A stretch of DNA of 37,111 nt from JAPUIN01 sp041580375 (GCA_041580375.1 JBFGDZ010000010.1:1-37111); one strand, 5' to 3'; positions 23,324-30,950 are shown, numbered from the stretch's first letter. Translations and numbers: made by a program. The notes: generated by a model from the sequence alone, not told the origin.

Positions 23324-25057
23324 ATGGAGACCTCCGCCCCCTCCCCACCCTCTCCCGGTGTCCAGGAGGAGATCGCCTTTCAGAAGGCAGCCGTGGCCCG
23401 TCTGAAAAAGGAGATCCTCGGCGACGATCGCACCAGCAGCCAGCGCCGCTACATCCGCGAATTCCACGACGAGTTCCGTTCGTTCGCCGAGATCTCCTCG
23501 CTCGACGATCTGACCATCGCCTGCTACAAGTCCGACATCGTCTATATCGGCGACTACCACGCTCTGCCGGCCGCGCAGAACTTCGCGACCTGGCTGCTCC
23601 GCGATATCGCCAGCCGCTCGCGCGAGGTCGTGCTGTGCCTGGAGATGATCTACGGTCGCAACCAGCGAACGCTCGATCGCTTCATGCGCGGGGAGATCCC
23701 GGAGGAGGAATTCCTCAAGGCCATCCGGTACGACCTGGAATGGGGCTACGAGTGGGAGTCGTTTCGCGGGCTGTTCGAGGTCGCCCGCGAATTCGGCATC
23801 GACGTCTTCGGGATCGACTGCATGCCGCGCACCGGATTCCGTTTCATCCGCAAGCGCGACGCCTACGCGGCCGCCCGGATCGCCGACGTCGTGGATCGGC
23901 GGCCGAACGCGAAGGTCGTCGTCCTGGTCGGCGAGTCGCATTTGGCGCGCAGTCACCTGCCCGGCCGGGTGACGGCCAATCTCAAGCGGCGGGGCTTTCA
24001 GAAAAGAAGCCTCATCGTTCTGCAGAATCTGGAGGACATCTACTGGCAGCTTTCCGAGAGGGGGCTGGGGCGCGTCGACGTGGTCCGTCTGGGGCCCGAC
24101 CGGTACTGCCATTTCAATGCGAGCCCGATCGCCAAGTACGAGGCCTACCGACACATCCTGGAGGTCTGGAGGGGCGACGCCGAGGAGGAGGGTCGCATCG
24201 ATCTGACCTCGACCGTGTACAGCATGATCGACACGATCCTGAGGTTTCTTCATGTCGACAAGTACAGTCACTGTGTGAGGCGGGAGAAGCGCTGCCGCGA
24301 GTTTCTCGTCGATGTCTATCCGGACGTCTATTCGGACCTGGACGTCGAGGATCTCCGGCGCATGCTCCGCGCGCAACGTTTCGCAGCGGAGGATGCGGAG
24401 GAGGTGCTGGGACACGTGTGCCGCAGCGGCTCGTGCTACATCCCGCGGGTGAACGCCATCGTCATCGGTCAGTTCAATCTGGTGCACGCGGGGGAGGAGG
24501 CCGCGCACTTCGTCAACCAGATCCTGAAGGGAGAGATCTACGGGGGCTCACCGCGCCGGCTCCCGCAGCACGATCTGTTCTACGGAGGGGTTTTGGAGGA
24601 GGCGCTGGCCTTCTTCGGATCCAAGCTCATCGATCCCGGACGAAACCACTTTTTCGAGACCGAGTTTTATCAGTACTATCGCAAGGACAGGGAGATCATC
24701 GAGAAGAACACGCCCTACTCGTTCGAGGAATTCAACGCGATCATCAACTTCATCCTGCTGCACAAGCGATTCGAGCGGGAGTACCAGGACCACGACGACG
24801 TCCCGAAGGAGATCCTCGACGGGATCGGCTCCGAGCCGAAACGCGCCAACGTCCTCATCCACGAACTGGGCTATTTTCTTGGGCAGCAGATGTACGACGC
24901 CTACCTGGGGGGGCTCCTGTCACGCAAGGAGATTCTGAATTTGTTCAGAACCTCCTTCGCGGAAAACGGCAGCGCCCTGCACGCCTATCTGGATCTCACG
25001 GGTCAGGTGAGCCCCGCCATCCACGGCAGACCGCTGACCGGCGCCCGGGATCTCTAG
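23324..25057 (+). CDS. ChaN-domain protein with a large unknown C-terminal domain
   Basis: A 577-aa protein with no signal peptide. Residues of about 55-265 match the ChaN/EreA-like (haem-binding uptake, Tiki-related) fold: IVYIGDYHALPAAQNF, VVLCLEMIYGRNQ, DVFGIDCMPR, and VVVLVGESHLARSHLPG with a conserved Glu-x-His. ChaN of Campylobacter is an iron-regulated haem-binding lipoprotein, but there is no lipobox here. Residues of about 290-577 are a second, unrecognised, mostly helical domain with acidic and aromatic clusters (ETEFYQYYRKDREIIEKN). The stop codon shares the bases CTAG with the stop of the gene on the other strand. The function is not established. Confidence 0.8.
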   Translation: METSAPSPPSPGVQEEIAFQKAAVARLKKEILGDDRTSSQRRYIREFHDEFRSFAEISSLDDLTIACYKSDIVYIGDYHALPAAQNFATWLLRDIASRSREVVLCLEMIYGRNQRTLDRFMRGEIPEEEFLKAIRYDLEWGYEWESFRGLFEVAREFGIDVFGIDCMPRTGFRFIRKRDAYAAARIADVVDRRPNAKVVVLVGESHLARSHLPGRVTANLKRRGFQKRSLIVLQNLEDIYWQLSERGLGRVDVVRLGPDRYCHFNASPIAKYEAYRHILEVWRGDAEEEGRIDLTSTVYSMIDTILRFLHVDKYSHCVRREKRCREFLVDVYPDVYSDLDVEDLRRMLRAQRFAAEDAEEVLGHVCRSGSCYIPRVNAIVIGQFNLVHAGEEAAHFVNQILKGEIYGGSPRRLPQHDLFYGGVLEEALAFFGSKLIDPGRNHFFETEFYQYYRKDREIIEKNTPYSFEEFNAIINFILLHKRFEREYQDHDDVPKEILDGIGSEPKRANVLIHELGYFLGQQMYDAYLGGLLSRKEILNLFRTSFAENGSALHAYLDLTGQVSPAIHGRPLTGARDL

Positions 25058-25896
25058 GAGGACGCCGCCCCGCCGGCCGGTTCGGCGCGTCGATAGATGA
25101 CGCCCGACGCCGAGCTGAACGTGAATGCCGCCGCGCGGGATTCGAGATAACCGATCCGGACCAGCGCGTCGAGGGCCTCTCGGGCGCCCCCGGTGGTCCA
25201 CTCCTGCTCCGACGCGACGTCCTCGGGCACCAGAACGGTGCGGGAGCCCGTGGCCAGCGCGATCAGCAGATCGCGGGATCTCAGGTGGAGATCGAGGCGG
25301 TCGAGACCGGCGCAGACGTCGCGCGCCACCGCCGCGGACAGGATCGCCGCCGTCCGGGCGAGAAGCGGCTCGGAGACCTCCAGGAACAGATCGAACCGCT
25401 CGGGCAGGTCCGCGTGGGCGCAGGTCGCTCCGTGGGCGTCCCGGCCGCCGGTCGCGTCGGCGATCAGCTCGAGCGCCAGATGCTCCACCAGATGGGCCAG
25501 CGGCAGGCCGTCGGCGTCGTCCGGCGCCGCCGGCGCACGGGAGGGAGGAGCGGATCCGATCGCGAGCAGAGAATCGAGCCCCACGCCCAGACAGCAATCG
25601 TGGTGGTCGAGCCGGGGCGCGAAGGACAGGAAGCTCTCGCGCTGCGCGGGGGTCGGCGAGAGCGCGCGGCGGCGCAGGTCGATCCCGAGATTCAGCGTGA
25701 GCCGCAGGCGCCCGCGATCCGATCGGAACAGCGGGTTGAGCGGGAGCGCCGCCGCGAACTCACCGTGCTCGATGTCGTGGATGACGAGCGTGTCGGGAGG
25801 GATCCCGGCCGATCCGGCGGCGGCGTGGGCGCGCCGGGCCGGCACCGGCCGTCCCTGGATCTTGTCCTGGAATCTACGGCGCAGTTCGTCCGACAC
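25054..25896 (-). CDS. Stand-alone protein resembling the N-terminal domain of cyanophycin synthetase
   Basis: A 280-aa protein, last in the eight-gene run. Residues 60-240 show the order of features of the CphA N-terminal domain: a beta strand with LTLNLGIDL (67-74), a spacer and helix around 87-102, then HLVEHLALEL (135-144), which matches the H-x-VEH-x-ALEL motif of CphA, then an FDLFLEVSEPLLARTAA segment like the beta-alpha unit that follows in CphA. The two catalytic domains of CphA (ATP-grasp and Mur-ligase) are absent, so it cannot make cyanophycin alone. The start is GTG 25896 with GAGG just upstream. The similarity is judged by eye from recalled CphA sequence. Confidence 0.6.
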   Translation of the reverse strand: MSDELRRRFQDKIQGRPVPARRAHAAAGSAGIPPDTLVIHDIEHGEFAAALPLNPLFRSDRGRLRLTLNLGIDLRRRALSPTPAQRESFLSFAPRLDHHDCCLGVGLDSLLAIGSAPPSRAPAAPDDADGLPLAHLVEHLALELIADATGGRDAHGATCAHADLPERFDLFLEVSEPLLARTAAILSAAVARDVCAGLDRLDLHLRSRDLLIALATGSRTVLVPEDVASEQEWTTGGAREALDALVRIGYLESRAAAFTFSSASGVIYRRAEPAGGAASS

Positions 25897-25922
25897 GCCG
25901 CCTCTCCCGTCTCACGCCGGCC

Positions 25923-26126
25923 TCAGTGATCCACCCGGATCGCCTCGTTGTCCAGCGTGCCCTGGAGAACGATCCGGTACTCGCCCGTCTGGCGGTTCAC
26001 CATCTCGACTTTCGCGGCCGCGTTGATCGAATGCACGAGCAGCTCGCCGATCTTCGACCGCAGACTCCCCGGCGAGGTGGGGGAGAGCTCCAGATTCGAA
26101 AGATCGTTCATCCGGAATCGGGACAT
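25923..26126 (-). CDS. 67-residue protein A of a tandem duplicate pair, unknown function
   Basis: A 67-aa protein with no known family. It starts MSRFRMNDLSNLE and has a central helix (LRSKIGELLVHS) followed by beta-strand-like stretches AKVEMV and QTGEYRIVLQGTLD. A near-perfect AGGAGGTG ribosome site precedes the ATG, suggesting high expression. By hand alignment 38 of 67 positions are identical to the next gene upstream, so the two arose by duplication. It has no cysteines, membrane segment or signal. Confidence 0.8.
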   Translation of the reverse strand: MSRFRMNDLSNLELSPTSPGSLRSKIGELLVHSINAAAKVEMVNRQTGEYRIVLQGTLDNEAIRVDH

Positions 26127-26184
26127 CGAGCCTCACCTCCTCGGCCCCAACGGCGCGACGCGCCCGCGGGGCTCATGCTGGCGC

Positions 26185-26391
26185 TCATTCAACGTCGAAT
26201 GGCGTCTTCTCGAGATCCAGGGTGCCCTGGACGACGACCCGGTATTCGCCCGTCTGGGCATCGGCCGTCTCGACCTTCACCCGCGCCGACGTCGAGCTGA
26301 GGAGCATCTCTCCCAGCTTGGAGCGCAGCGCCGAGGCCGACGTGGGGGACGTTTCGAGCATCGTGAAATCATCGATCCGGAACCGCGACAT
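26185..26391 (-). CDS. 68-residue protein B of a tandem duplicate pair, unknown function
   Basis: A 68-aa paralogue of the downstream protein, keeping the MSRFR start, the SPTS turn, LRSK-x-GE in the helix, KVE, and QTGEYR-x-V-x-QGTLD. The start ATG 26391 is chosen over an in-frame start at 26415 because it matches the paralogue and has GGAGG 8 bases upstream. The conserved strand-turn-strand half suggests a small beta-rich domain that may self-assemble or bind a partner; this is inference. Confidence 0.8.
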   Translation of the reverse strand: MSRFRIDDFTMLETSPTSASALRSKLGEMLLSSTSARVKVETADAQTGEYRVVVQGTLDLEKTPFDVE

Positions 26392-26404
26392 CACCAAGAC
26401 CTCC

Positions 26405-27058
26405 CTAGGAATCATCGCCCCGCGCCCCCTCGTCGCGCGCCGCGCCCCTGCGCGCCGCGGGAACGTAGGAGCAGGGCAGGGTCCTGCGATAGTTCGGCAA
26501 CGCTTTGTGGGTCTGGAGCGTGAGCCGGCTGACCTCCTCCTCCAGATCCCGCTCGATCTCCTCGACCAGCTCGTTGAGAACCTCGGCGCCGGGCGACCCG
26601 GGTCTCTCGGGGCCGCCGTCGTCGGGGTGCTTGCGGGCGGGCGCCGCGGGCCCCGATCGAGCGGTCCTCGCGCCGGGGCCCGAATCCGCCGCTCCGGCGC
26701 GACGCCGGGGCTCCGGCTGACCCAGCGTCCCGTCCTCGATGAGGGCTGCCAAATCGTCGTCGACCGCCCCCTCGATCAGAAGATCGGCCTCCTCATGGCT
26801 GACTCCCGGGGAGGGCGGGGCGTCTCCACGCGGGCGCGGGCCGCCGGCAACCGGCGCGTTCCGTTCCTCCCGCGTTTCGGCGGAGCGCGAAACGGGATCG
26901 GGGATGGGATGATCGCCGGCGCCCTCCCGCTCCGCGGGCTTCGCAGGCGATCCGTCGAACGCGGGAAGCGAGGGAAGGGGAATGCGGCGCCTGGTCGCCA
27001 AGGAGGCCGCCCGCGGCCGCCGCGCTCCCGGACGCTGGGGGGGCTTCTCAGTGGCCAT
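26405..27058 (-). CDS. Mostly disordered protein with a C-terminal helix
   Basis: A 217-aa protein rich in Pro, Arg, Ala and Gly, with no recognised family. Residues 1-30 are basic (PGARRPRAASLATRRRIPLP). An acidic patch is HEEADLLIEGAVDDDLAALIEDG. A likely amphipathic helix near the C-terminus is LNELVEEIERDLEEEVSRL, followed by LQTHKALPNYRRTLP. ATG 27058 is chosen for its GAAGGAG 5 bases upstream; it overlaps the preceding gene by 11 bases. Long disordered tails with short helices are common in adaptor proteins of ParA/MinD-type positioning systems. Confidence 0.7.
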   Translation of the reverse strand: MATEKPPQRPGARRPRAASLATRRRIPLPSLPAFDGSPAKPAEREGAGDHPIPDPVSRSAETREERNAPVAGGPRPRGDAPPSPGVSHEEADLLIEGAVDDDLAALIEDGTLGQPEPRRRAGAADSGPGARTARSGPAAPARKHPDDGGPERPGSPGAEVLNELVEEIERDLEEEVSRLTLQTHKALPNYRRTLPCSYVPAARRGAARDEGARGDDS

Positions 27059-27944
27059 CGCCGCTCCTTCTCCGTGGCGACGGGAAACCCGGAGAGACGG
27101 ACCCGGATCGTCCGCGCCGCCCCGCATCGGTCCGATCGCCCGCCGCCGGCCCTTCCGGCCGGTCGCCACGCGGCTCCGGCTTCCTCGCCTCGGAGTCCAG
27201 CGATCCGAAGCTCCAGAACGAATCCTTCAGCAGGGCAGGCCGGGGCCGCTCCGCCGGGCGGGCCGCAGAGGGGGAATCCATAGACTCCGGCGCAGGGCTC
27301 GGCGCCGCGTCGAGGATCTCCTCCGCCACGGCGATTCTGACGCCCCGGGGGGGGCCTTTGCGCGACGCCAGGCCCAGCGACGAGATGAGCCCGGCGTTGT
27401 CGATGAACGGAGGACGGTCGTCGAGAACGACGCTCGCGATCGCGCCGTCGCCGGCCGGCGGCCCCGGAGGCGGCGGCTCCGGCGGCGATGCCAGCGCGGA
27501 CTGCGGCCTCCGGAACGGACGGCGGACGTGGCGCTCGGCCGGAGCCGGCGGTGCCGGAGAATCGACGGCCGGGTCGGGTGGCCGAGCCTGCTGCGTGTCG
27601 TGCGGGCCGGCGTCCGGGATCTCCTCCGGCCGTCCCGGGGCGACCTCGCGCGCGCGACCGCCGGTGATGTCGGGAGCCGGATCCGGCCCGGCCGGCGGCG
27701 CGGGCGGTGTCGCGAGGTCCTGAAACGCATCGTCGTCGGCCTCCGCACCGGCCCGGACCCCGGCCCGGTCCGCCTCGACGGCGACGGCGATGATGCGCCG
27801 CGCCAGCGCGGTCCCGATGCCGGAATCCTCGGCCAGCTCCTCGGCGCTGACCCGGGCCACCGCGGCGGTGTCCTCGTAGCCGGCGAGAGCGAGCCGATCG
27901 GTCACATCCCGCCCGAACAGCTGAACGAGCAGGGGATCTAGCAT
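27048..27944 (-). CDS. HhH-domain protein with long disordered Pro-rich tail
   Basis: A 298-aa protein. Residues 1-60 are like a helix-hairpin-helix unit (GRDVTDRLALAGYEDTAAVARVS and SGIGTALARRIIAVAVE), which in other proteins binds DNA without sequence preference. The rest is Pro/Ala/Arg-rich and predicted disordered, broken by two denser patches, DDRPPFIDNAGLISSLGLAS and LLKDSFWSFGSLDSE, which could be partner-binding motifs, and ends with a basic tail. ATG 27944 overlaps the parA stop by 7 bases and has AGGAGG 10 bases upstream. It could be the DNA-contacting element that the ParA partner needs; this is inference. Confidence 0.75.
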   Translation of the reverse strand: MLDPLLVQLFGRDVTDRLALAGYEDTAAVARVSAEELAEDSGIGTALARRIIAVAVEADRAGVRAGAEADDDAFQDLATPPAPPAGPDPAPDITGGRAREVAPGRPEEIPDAGPHDTQQARPPDPAVDSPAPPAPAERHVRRPFRRPQSALASPPEPPPPGPPAGDGAIASVVLDDRPPFIDNAGLISSLGLASRKGPPRGVRIAVAEEILDAAPSPAPESMDSPSAARPAERPRPALLKDSFWSFGSLDSEARKPEPRGDRPEGPAAGDRTDAGRRGRSGSVSPGFPSPRRRSGDGH

Positions 27945-28693
27945 TCCGACAACACCTCCTCGGCGAGCGCGAGGTAATCCTTGCACCCGCGCGCCCGCGG
28001 GTCGTACTCGATCACGGGAAGTCCAAAGCTCGAGGCCTCCTTCAGCTTCACATTGGACCGGATGACGGTGGAGAACAGCGCGTCGCCGAAATATCCCGTC
28101 AGGTCCTTGAGGATCTCGCGCGAGAACGACGTGCGGGCGTCGTACATCGTCGCCAGGGCGCGAACGCGCGGCGGGCGATCGCCCGCGCCCGTGACCCCCT
28201 GAATGAACTCGAGCAACTGGCTGACGCCGTAAAGCGCGAAGAACCCCGCCTCGACGGTGATGATCGTCTCGTCGGAGGCGCGCACGGCGTTCGCCGTCAG
28301 AAGACCGCCCGTCGGCGGGCAGTCGATCACGACGAAGTCATAGCTGTCCTCGACCTCGACCAGGGCGCGCCGCAGGGTCTCCTCGCCGTGCGGCATCAGT
28401 CCGAGACGCTGCTCGGCCAGCACGAGGCGCGGGTTCGAGGGCGCCAGCTCCAGCCCGGCCGACACCGGACGCACGACGTCCGGCAGGCCGCCCCCGTTGG
28501 TGAGAGCGTCGTAGACGGTGGCCCCCTCCAGGGCCGGCGCGCCGCGGCTGAGTCCCAGCGATGCGTGAGCCTGCGGATCGAGATCGATGAGAAGCGTCGA
28601 GCGGCCCTTGCGCGCGAGCGACGCGCCGAGATTGATCGCCGTCGTCGTCTTGCCGCTGCCCCCCTTCTGGTTGGCGATCGCGATGACGCGCAT
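27938..28693 (-). CDS. ParA-family ATPase
   Basis: A 251-aa Walker-type ATPase of the ParA/Soj family, which forms ATP-dependent gradients on DNA to move plasmids, chromosomes or protein cargoes. The deviant Walker A KGGSGKTT spans 10-17, with both signature lysines (10 and 15). The switch LLIDLDPQAHASLGLS and Walker B FVVIDCPP are intact. It has no N-terminal DNA-binding extension, like chromosomal Soj. No ParB gene is adjacent. Its ATG overlaps the stop of the MinD-like gene by one base (TGATG). It should act together with the MinD-like protein next to it. Confidence 0.95.
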   Translation of the reverse strand: MRVIAIANQKGGSGKTTTAINLGASLARKGRSTLLIDLDPQAHASLGLSRGAPALEGATVYDALTNGGGLPDVVRPVSAGLELAPSNPRLVLAEQRLGLMPHGEETLRRALVEVEDSYDFVVIDCPPTGGLLTANAVRASDETIITVEAGFFALYGVSQLLEFIQGVTGAGDRPPRVRALATMYDARTSFSREILKDLTGYFGDALFSTVIRSNVKLKEASSFGLPVIEYDPRARGCKDYLALAEEVLSEC

Positions 28694-29652
28694 CAGGTCG
28701 CACCGCCGGCCAGTGAGTCCGGTCCCCGGAGACTCGTGTTCCTCCGGACGTTGAGGAGGAGCCCCCGGCCGATGGCGCGGATGCAGGCGGCCGCCGGGGC
28801 CGCGGGCTGGTTCAGCAGGATCGGAATGCGCGCCGCGACCGATGCCGGGACGCGCGGATCGTCCAGGACGTGTCCCAGGTAGAGGATCGACCGCTCCAGG
28901 AACTTGCGGCAGATCGAGTCCATGCGCCCGTAGATCTCGAGCGCCTCGACGGGGCCCGAGGCCCGGTTGACGACGAGCGAGACGCGCGCCGTGGCGTTGT
29001 TGTGGGCGACGTTCTTGATCACGGCGTAGGCGTCGGTCATCGCGGTCAGGTCCGGCGTCGTCACGACGACGATGTCGCCGATCGTCTGCAGGAACGACGT
29101 CGTCGCCCGCCCGATGCCGGCTCCGGTGTCGACCAGCACCGCCTCAGTCCTCCCGTTCACGCAGTCCATCGCGGCCACCAGGCGGCGCAGGCGCGGCGCG
29201 TTCAGATCGGCCATCTCGGGCAGGCCCGAGCCGCCCGCGGCCAGGCGCATCCCGACCGGGCCAATCTCGGCGACATCGTCGAGGGTGGCGCCCCGCTCGA
29301 TCACGTCCGCGATCGTCCTTTTGGGCCGCATGCCGAGAAGCAGGTGGAGGTTGGCCAGCCCCATATCGGCGTCGACGGCCATCACGCCCACGCCCGAAGC
29401 GGCCAGGTGCACGGCCAGGTTGCTCGTCAGCACCGATTTGCCGGTGCCCCCCTTGCCGCTGGTGACGCAGACGACGAGCGGGCGCGGACCGGCATCGGCG
29501 CGGCCCTCGAACCCCGGCCGTGCGCCCTCCCGGACTCCGGGGTCGCCGTCCGCCGCGCCACCGCCGGCCGCCGGCCCGCGACGGTCGAGCGCTTCGAACG
29601 GGGCCGCGAGTTCGCGCAGCCCGCGTCCAAGCCGGCGCCGCCTCGCAGTCAT
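28693..29652 (-). CDS. MinD/FlhG-like ATPase with ParB-like LGRGL N-terminus
   Basis: A 319-aa MinD-superfamily ATPase. The deviant Walker A SGKGGTGKS (signature Lys67 and Lys72), MAVDADMGLANLHLLLG and VLVDTGAGIG are FlhG/YlxH-like. Residues 1-55 are an added segment that begins MTARRRRLGRGLREL. The LGRGL motif in a basic N-terminus is what ParB proteins use to reach into ParA and stimulate ATP hydrolysis. Gly/Ala-rich linker residues 25-55 follow. No C-terminal amphipathic membrane-targeting helix like that of MinD is obvious. There are no flagellar genes near, so a FlhG role is not supported. ATG at 29652 lies 25 bases after the preceding gene. Confidence 0.92.
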   Translation of the reverse strand: MTARRRRLGRGLRELAAPFEALDRRGPAAGGGAADGDPGVREGARPGFEGRADAGPRPLVVCVTSGKGGTGKSVLTSNLAVHLAASGVGVMAVDADMGLANLHLLLGMRPKRTIADVIERGATLDDVAEIGPVGMRLAAGGSGLPEMADLNAPRLRRLVAAMDCVNGRTEAVLVDTGAGIGRATTSFLQTIGDIVVVTTPDLTAMTDAYAVIKNVAHNNATARVSLVVNRASGPVEALEIYGRMDSICRKFLERSILYLGHVLDDPRVPASVAARIPILLNQPAAPAAACIRAIGRGLLLNVRRNTSLRGPDSLAGGAT

Positions 29653-29677
29653 GGACGTCCCCGCCCGCGGCGGCCCA

Positions 29678-30511
29678 TCAATCGGCCTCCCCGCCGCGAT
29701 CGCGCCGCATGCGATCGAAACGCGCGAACTCCTCCAGCTCCTCGGCCGTCAGCGTCTGCAGGGTCTGCGCGGATTCGATCTCCTCCGTCGCCTCCGCGGG
29801 GACCGGCCCGTCGTCGGCGTCGCCCGCGGCGGCGGTCCCGGCCGCCGGGTGCACCAGTCCCCTGAGATCGCCGGGGGATTCGAGCAGCGGATTCCCGTCC
29901 GGCCAGACCGTGACGTCGTCGTCATGGTGCGGGCCGGAGCCCGGGGCGGATTCGAGGCCCCGCGTCCGCGTCTCCCGGGCTCTACCGATCGAGACGGCGG
30001 CTCCCGCGTCGTCCTGCCGGTTCTCGGGGTGCCGGCCGCGTCCGCGTGCGCTGCCGAAGATCGCGTCGGCCGGCTCGACGACGACGGCGGTCTCGCCCCG
30101 CACCGACACCATGAGCGCCAGGTAGGCCGTGACGTCGAAGCGGAGCAGCGCCAGCCGTCTCAGGATCGCGGGCGTGAGGGTGGAGGCGACGAGCACGCAG
30201 CGGATCGGCCGCCCGCCGCGTACCCCGGACCCGGCGTACAACCGTTCGAGAAGCGCGCGCTGGTCGAGCGCCCATCCGTACTGGTCGATGAGGTGGGGCA
30301 GGGCATCATCCGGGCAATCGCCCGCGATGGAGGCGATCACGATCGAACCGGAGGGGTCGGCCGCGACGAGATCGATGCGGCCTGACGGCCCGGCGTCGAG
30401 ACCGGCGTCGAGCAGCCGCAGGCCCGGCTCGATGATCGAAGGATCGGAGAGAAGGAGGGACTTCAACTGATCGGGATCGGCCGCCTGGCTACGATCGATG
30501 CGCGCGTGCAT
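29678..30511 (-). CDS. NucS/DUF91-like nuclease-fold protein with lost catalytic residues
   Basis: A 277-aa protein, first in the run. Residues 15-85 follow the pattern of the NucS/DUF91 PD-(D/E)xK domain: LLLSDPSIIEPGLRLLD, then GRIDLVAAD with Asp47, a strand IVIASIAG (57-64), then LIDQYGWAL, matching the usual QL-x-RY helix. In active members the strand reads like VVIELK; here Glu and Lys are replaced by Ala60 and Ile62, so cleavage is unlikely. A hydrophilic linker and a C-terminal helix (LTAEELEEFARFDRMRRD) complete it. It may bind nucleic acid or act as a scaffold. The fold call is by motif only. Confidence 0.65.
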   Translation of the reverse strand: MHARIDRSQAADPDQLKSLLLSDPSIIEPGLRLLDAGLDAGPSGRIDLVAADPSGSIVIASIAGDCPDDALPHLIDQYGWALDQRALLERLYAGSGVRGGRPIRCVLVASTLTPAILRRLALLRFDVTAYLALMVSVRGETAVVVEPADAIFGSARGRGRHPENRQDDAGAAVSIGRARETRTRGLESAPGSGPHHDDDVTVWPDGNPLLESPGDLRGLVHPAAGTAAAGDADDGPVPAEATEEIESAQTLQTLTAEELEEFARFDRMRRDRGGEAD

Positions 30512-30716
30512 CGCGCCCCTCGCCGCTCACGCCGGAGCGAGAAGGCCGGGCTCGAACAGCGTCCCGACTGGCCGGCCGCCGGCGGTGGCGCGTTCTTGGG
30601 GCTCGATGCGATGAGGACTGCGGCACCGCTTTCGGGTCGCGGCGTCGCGTTCGACAACTCGAATCGAACACGCGGCGCGGCTCCCTCATGCGCCGGCAAC
30701 TCCCATGCCGGCCCCA

Positions 30717-30746
30717 ATCGTAGGCGAGCAGCGGCCCACAAGTCAA
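30717..30746 (-). promoter_or_regulatory. Promoter of the eight-gene ATPase run
   Basis: On the minus strand, TTGACT (30741-30746), an 18-base spacer and TACGAT (30717-30722). It lies about 200 bases upstream of the first start codon and directly after the protease terminator. Confidence 0.55.
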
Positions 30747-30826
30747 GCAAATACAGGGGCTTCAAGCGGCATTTTCGGACGGCGCGGGGAGACCCGGGTG
30801 CTCGACCGGCGTCGAACCGGCGGCGC

Positions 30827-30858
30827 AAAAAAGCCGGGCCGGCGTGAGCCGGCCCGGC
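30827..30858 (-). terminator. Rho-independent terminator of the protease gene
   Basis: A perfect 11-bp GC stem (arms 30833-30843 and 30848-30858, 4-base loop) is followed on the minus strand by six T (30827-30832). It ends transcripts of the serine protease about 90 bases after its stop codon. Confidence 0.9.
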
Positions 30859-30950
30859 CGATGACACGGAACGAATCGAGTCGTGACGATCGACCCGCCG
30901 TGCGCGACCTCGCACCGCGCGCGACTACGCGCAGATCCCCCCGCGTGGCG

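Larger units (their letters stand above)
30512..30950. other. Intergenic region with terminator and operon promoter
   Basis: I see no convincing gene in these 439 bases. They hold the terminator of the upstream protease transcript and the promoter of the eight-gene run, annotated separately. The remaining 200 or so bases form the leader of that run and show no clear riboswitch or small gene. Confidence 0.6.

Noticed and set aside
28693..29652. Assigning the MinD-like ATPase as flagellar regulator FlhG
   Set aside because: No flhF, fliA or other flagellar gene is in the window and the ParB-like N-terminus is not a FlhG feature.
30463..30915. Open frame of 150 codons on the minus strand across the leader of the ATPase run
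   Set aside because: It is Arg-rich, spans the terminator end, promoter and leader, overlaps the real first gene in another frame and has no recognisable domain; a high-GC shadow.
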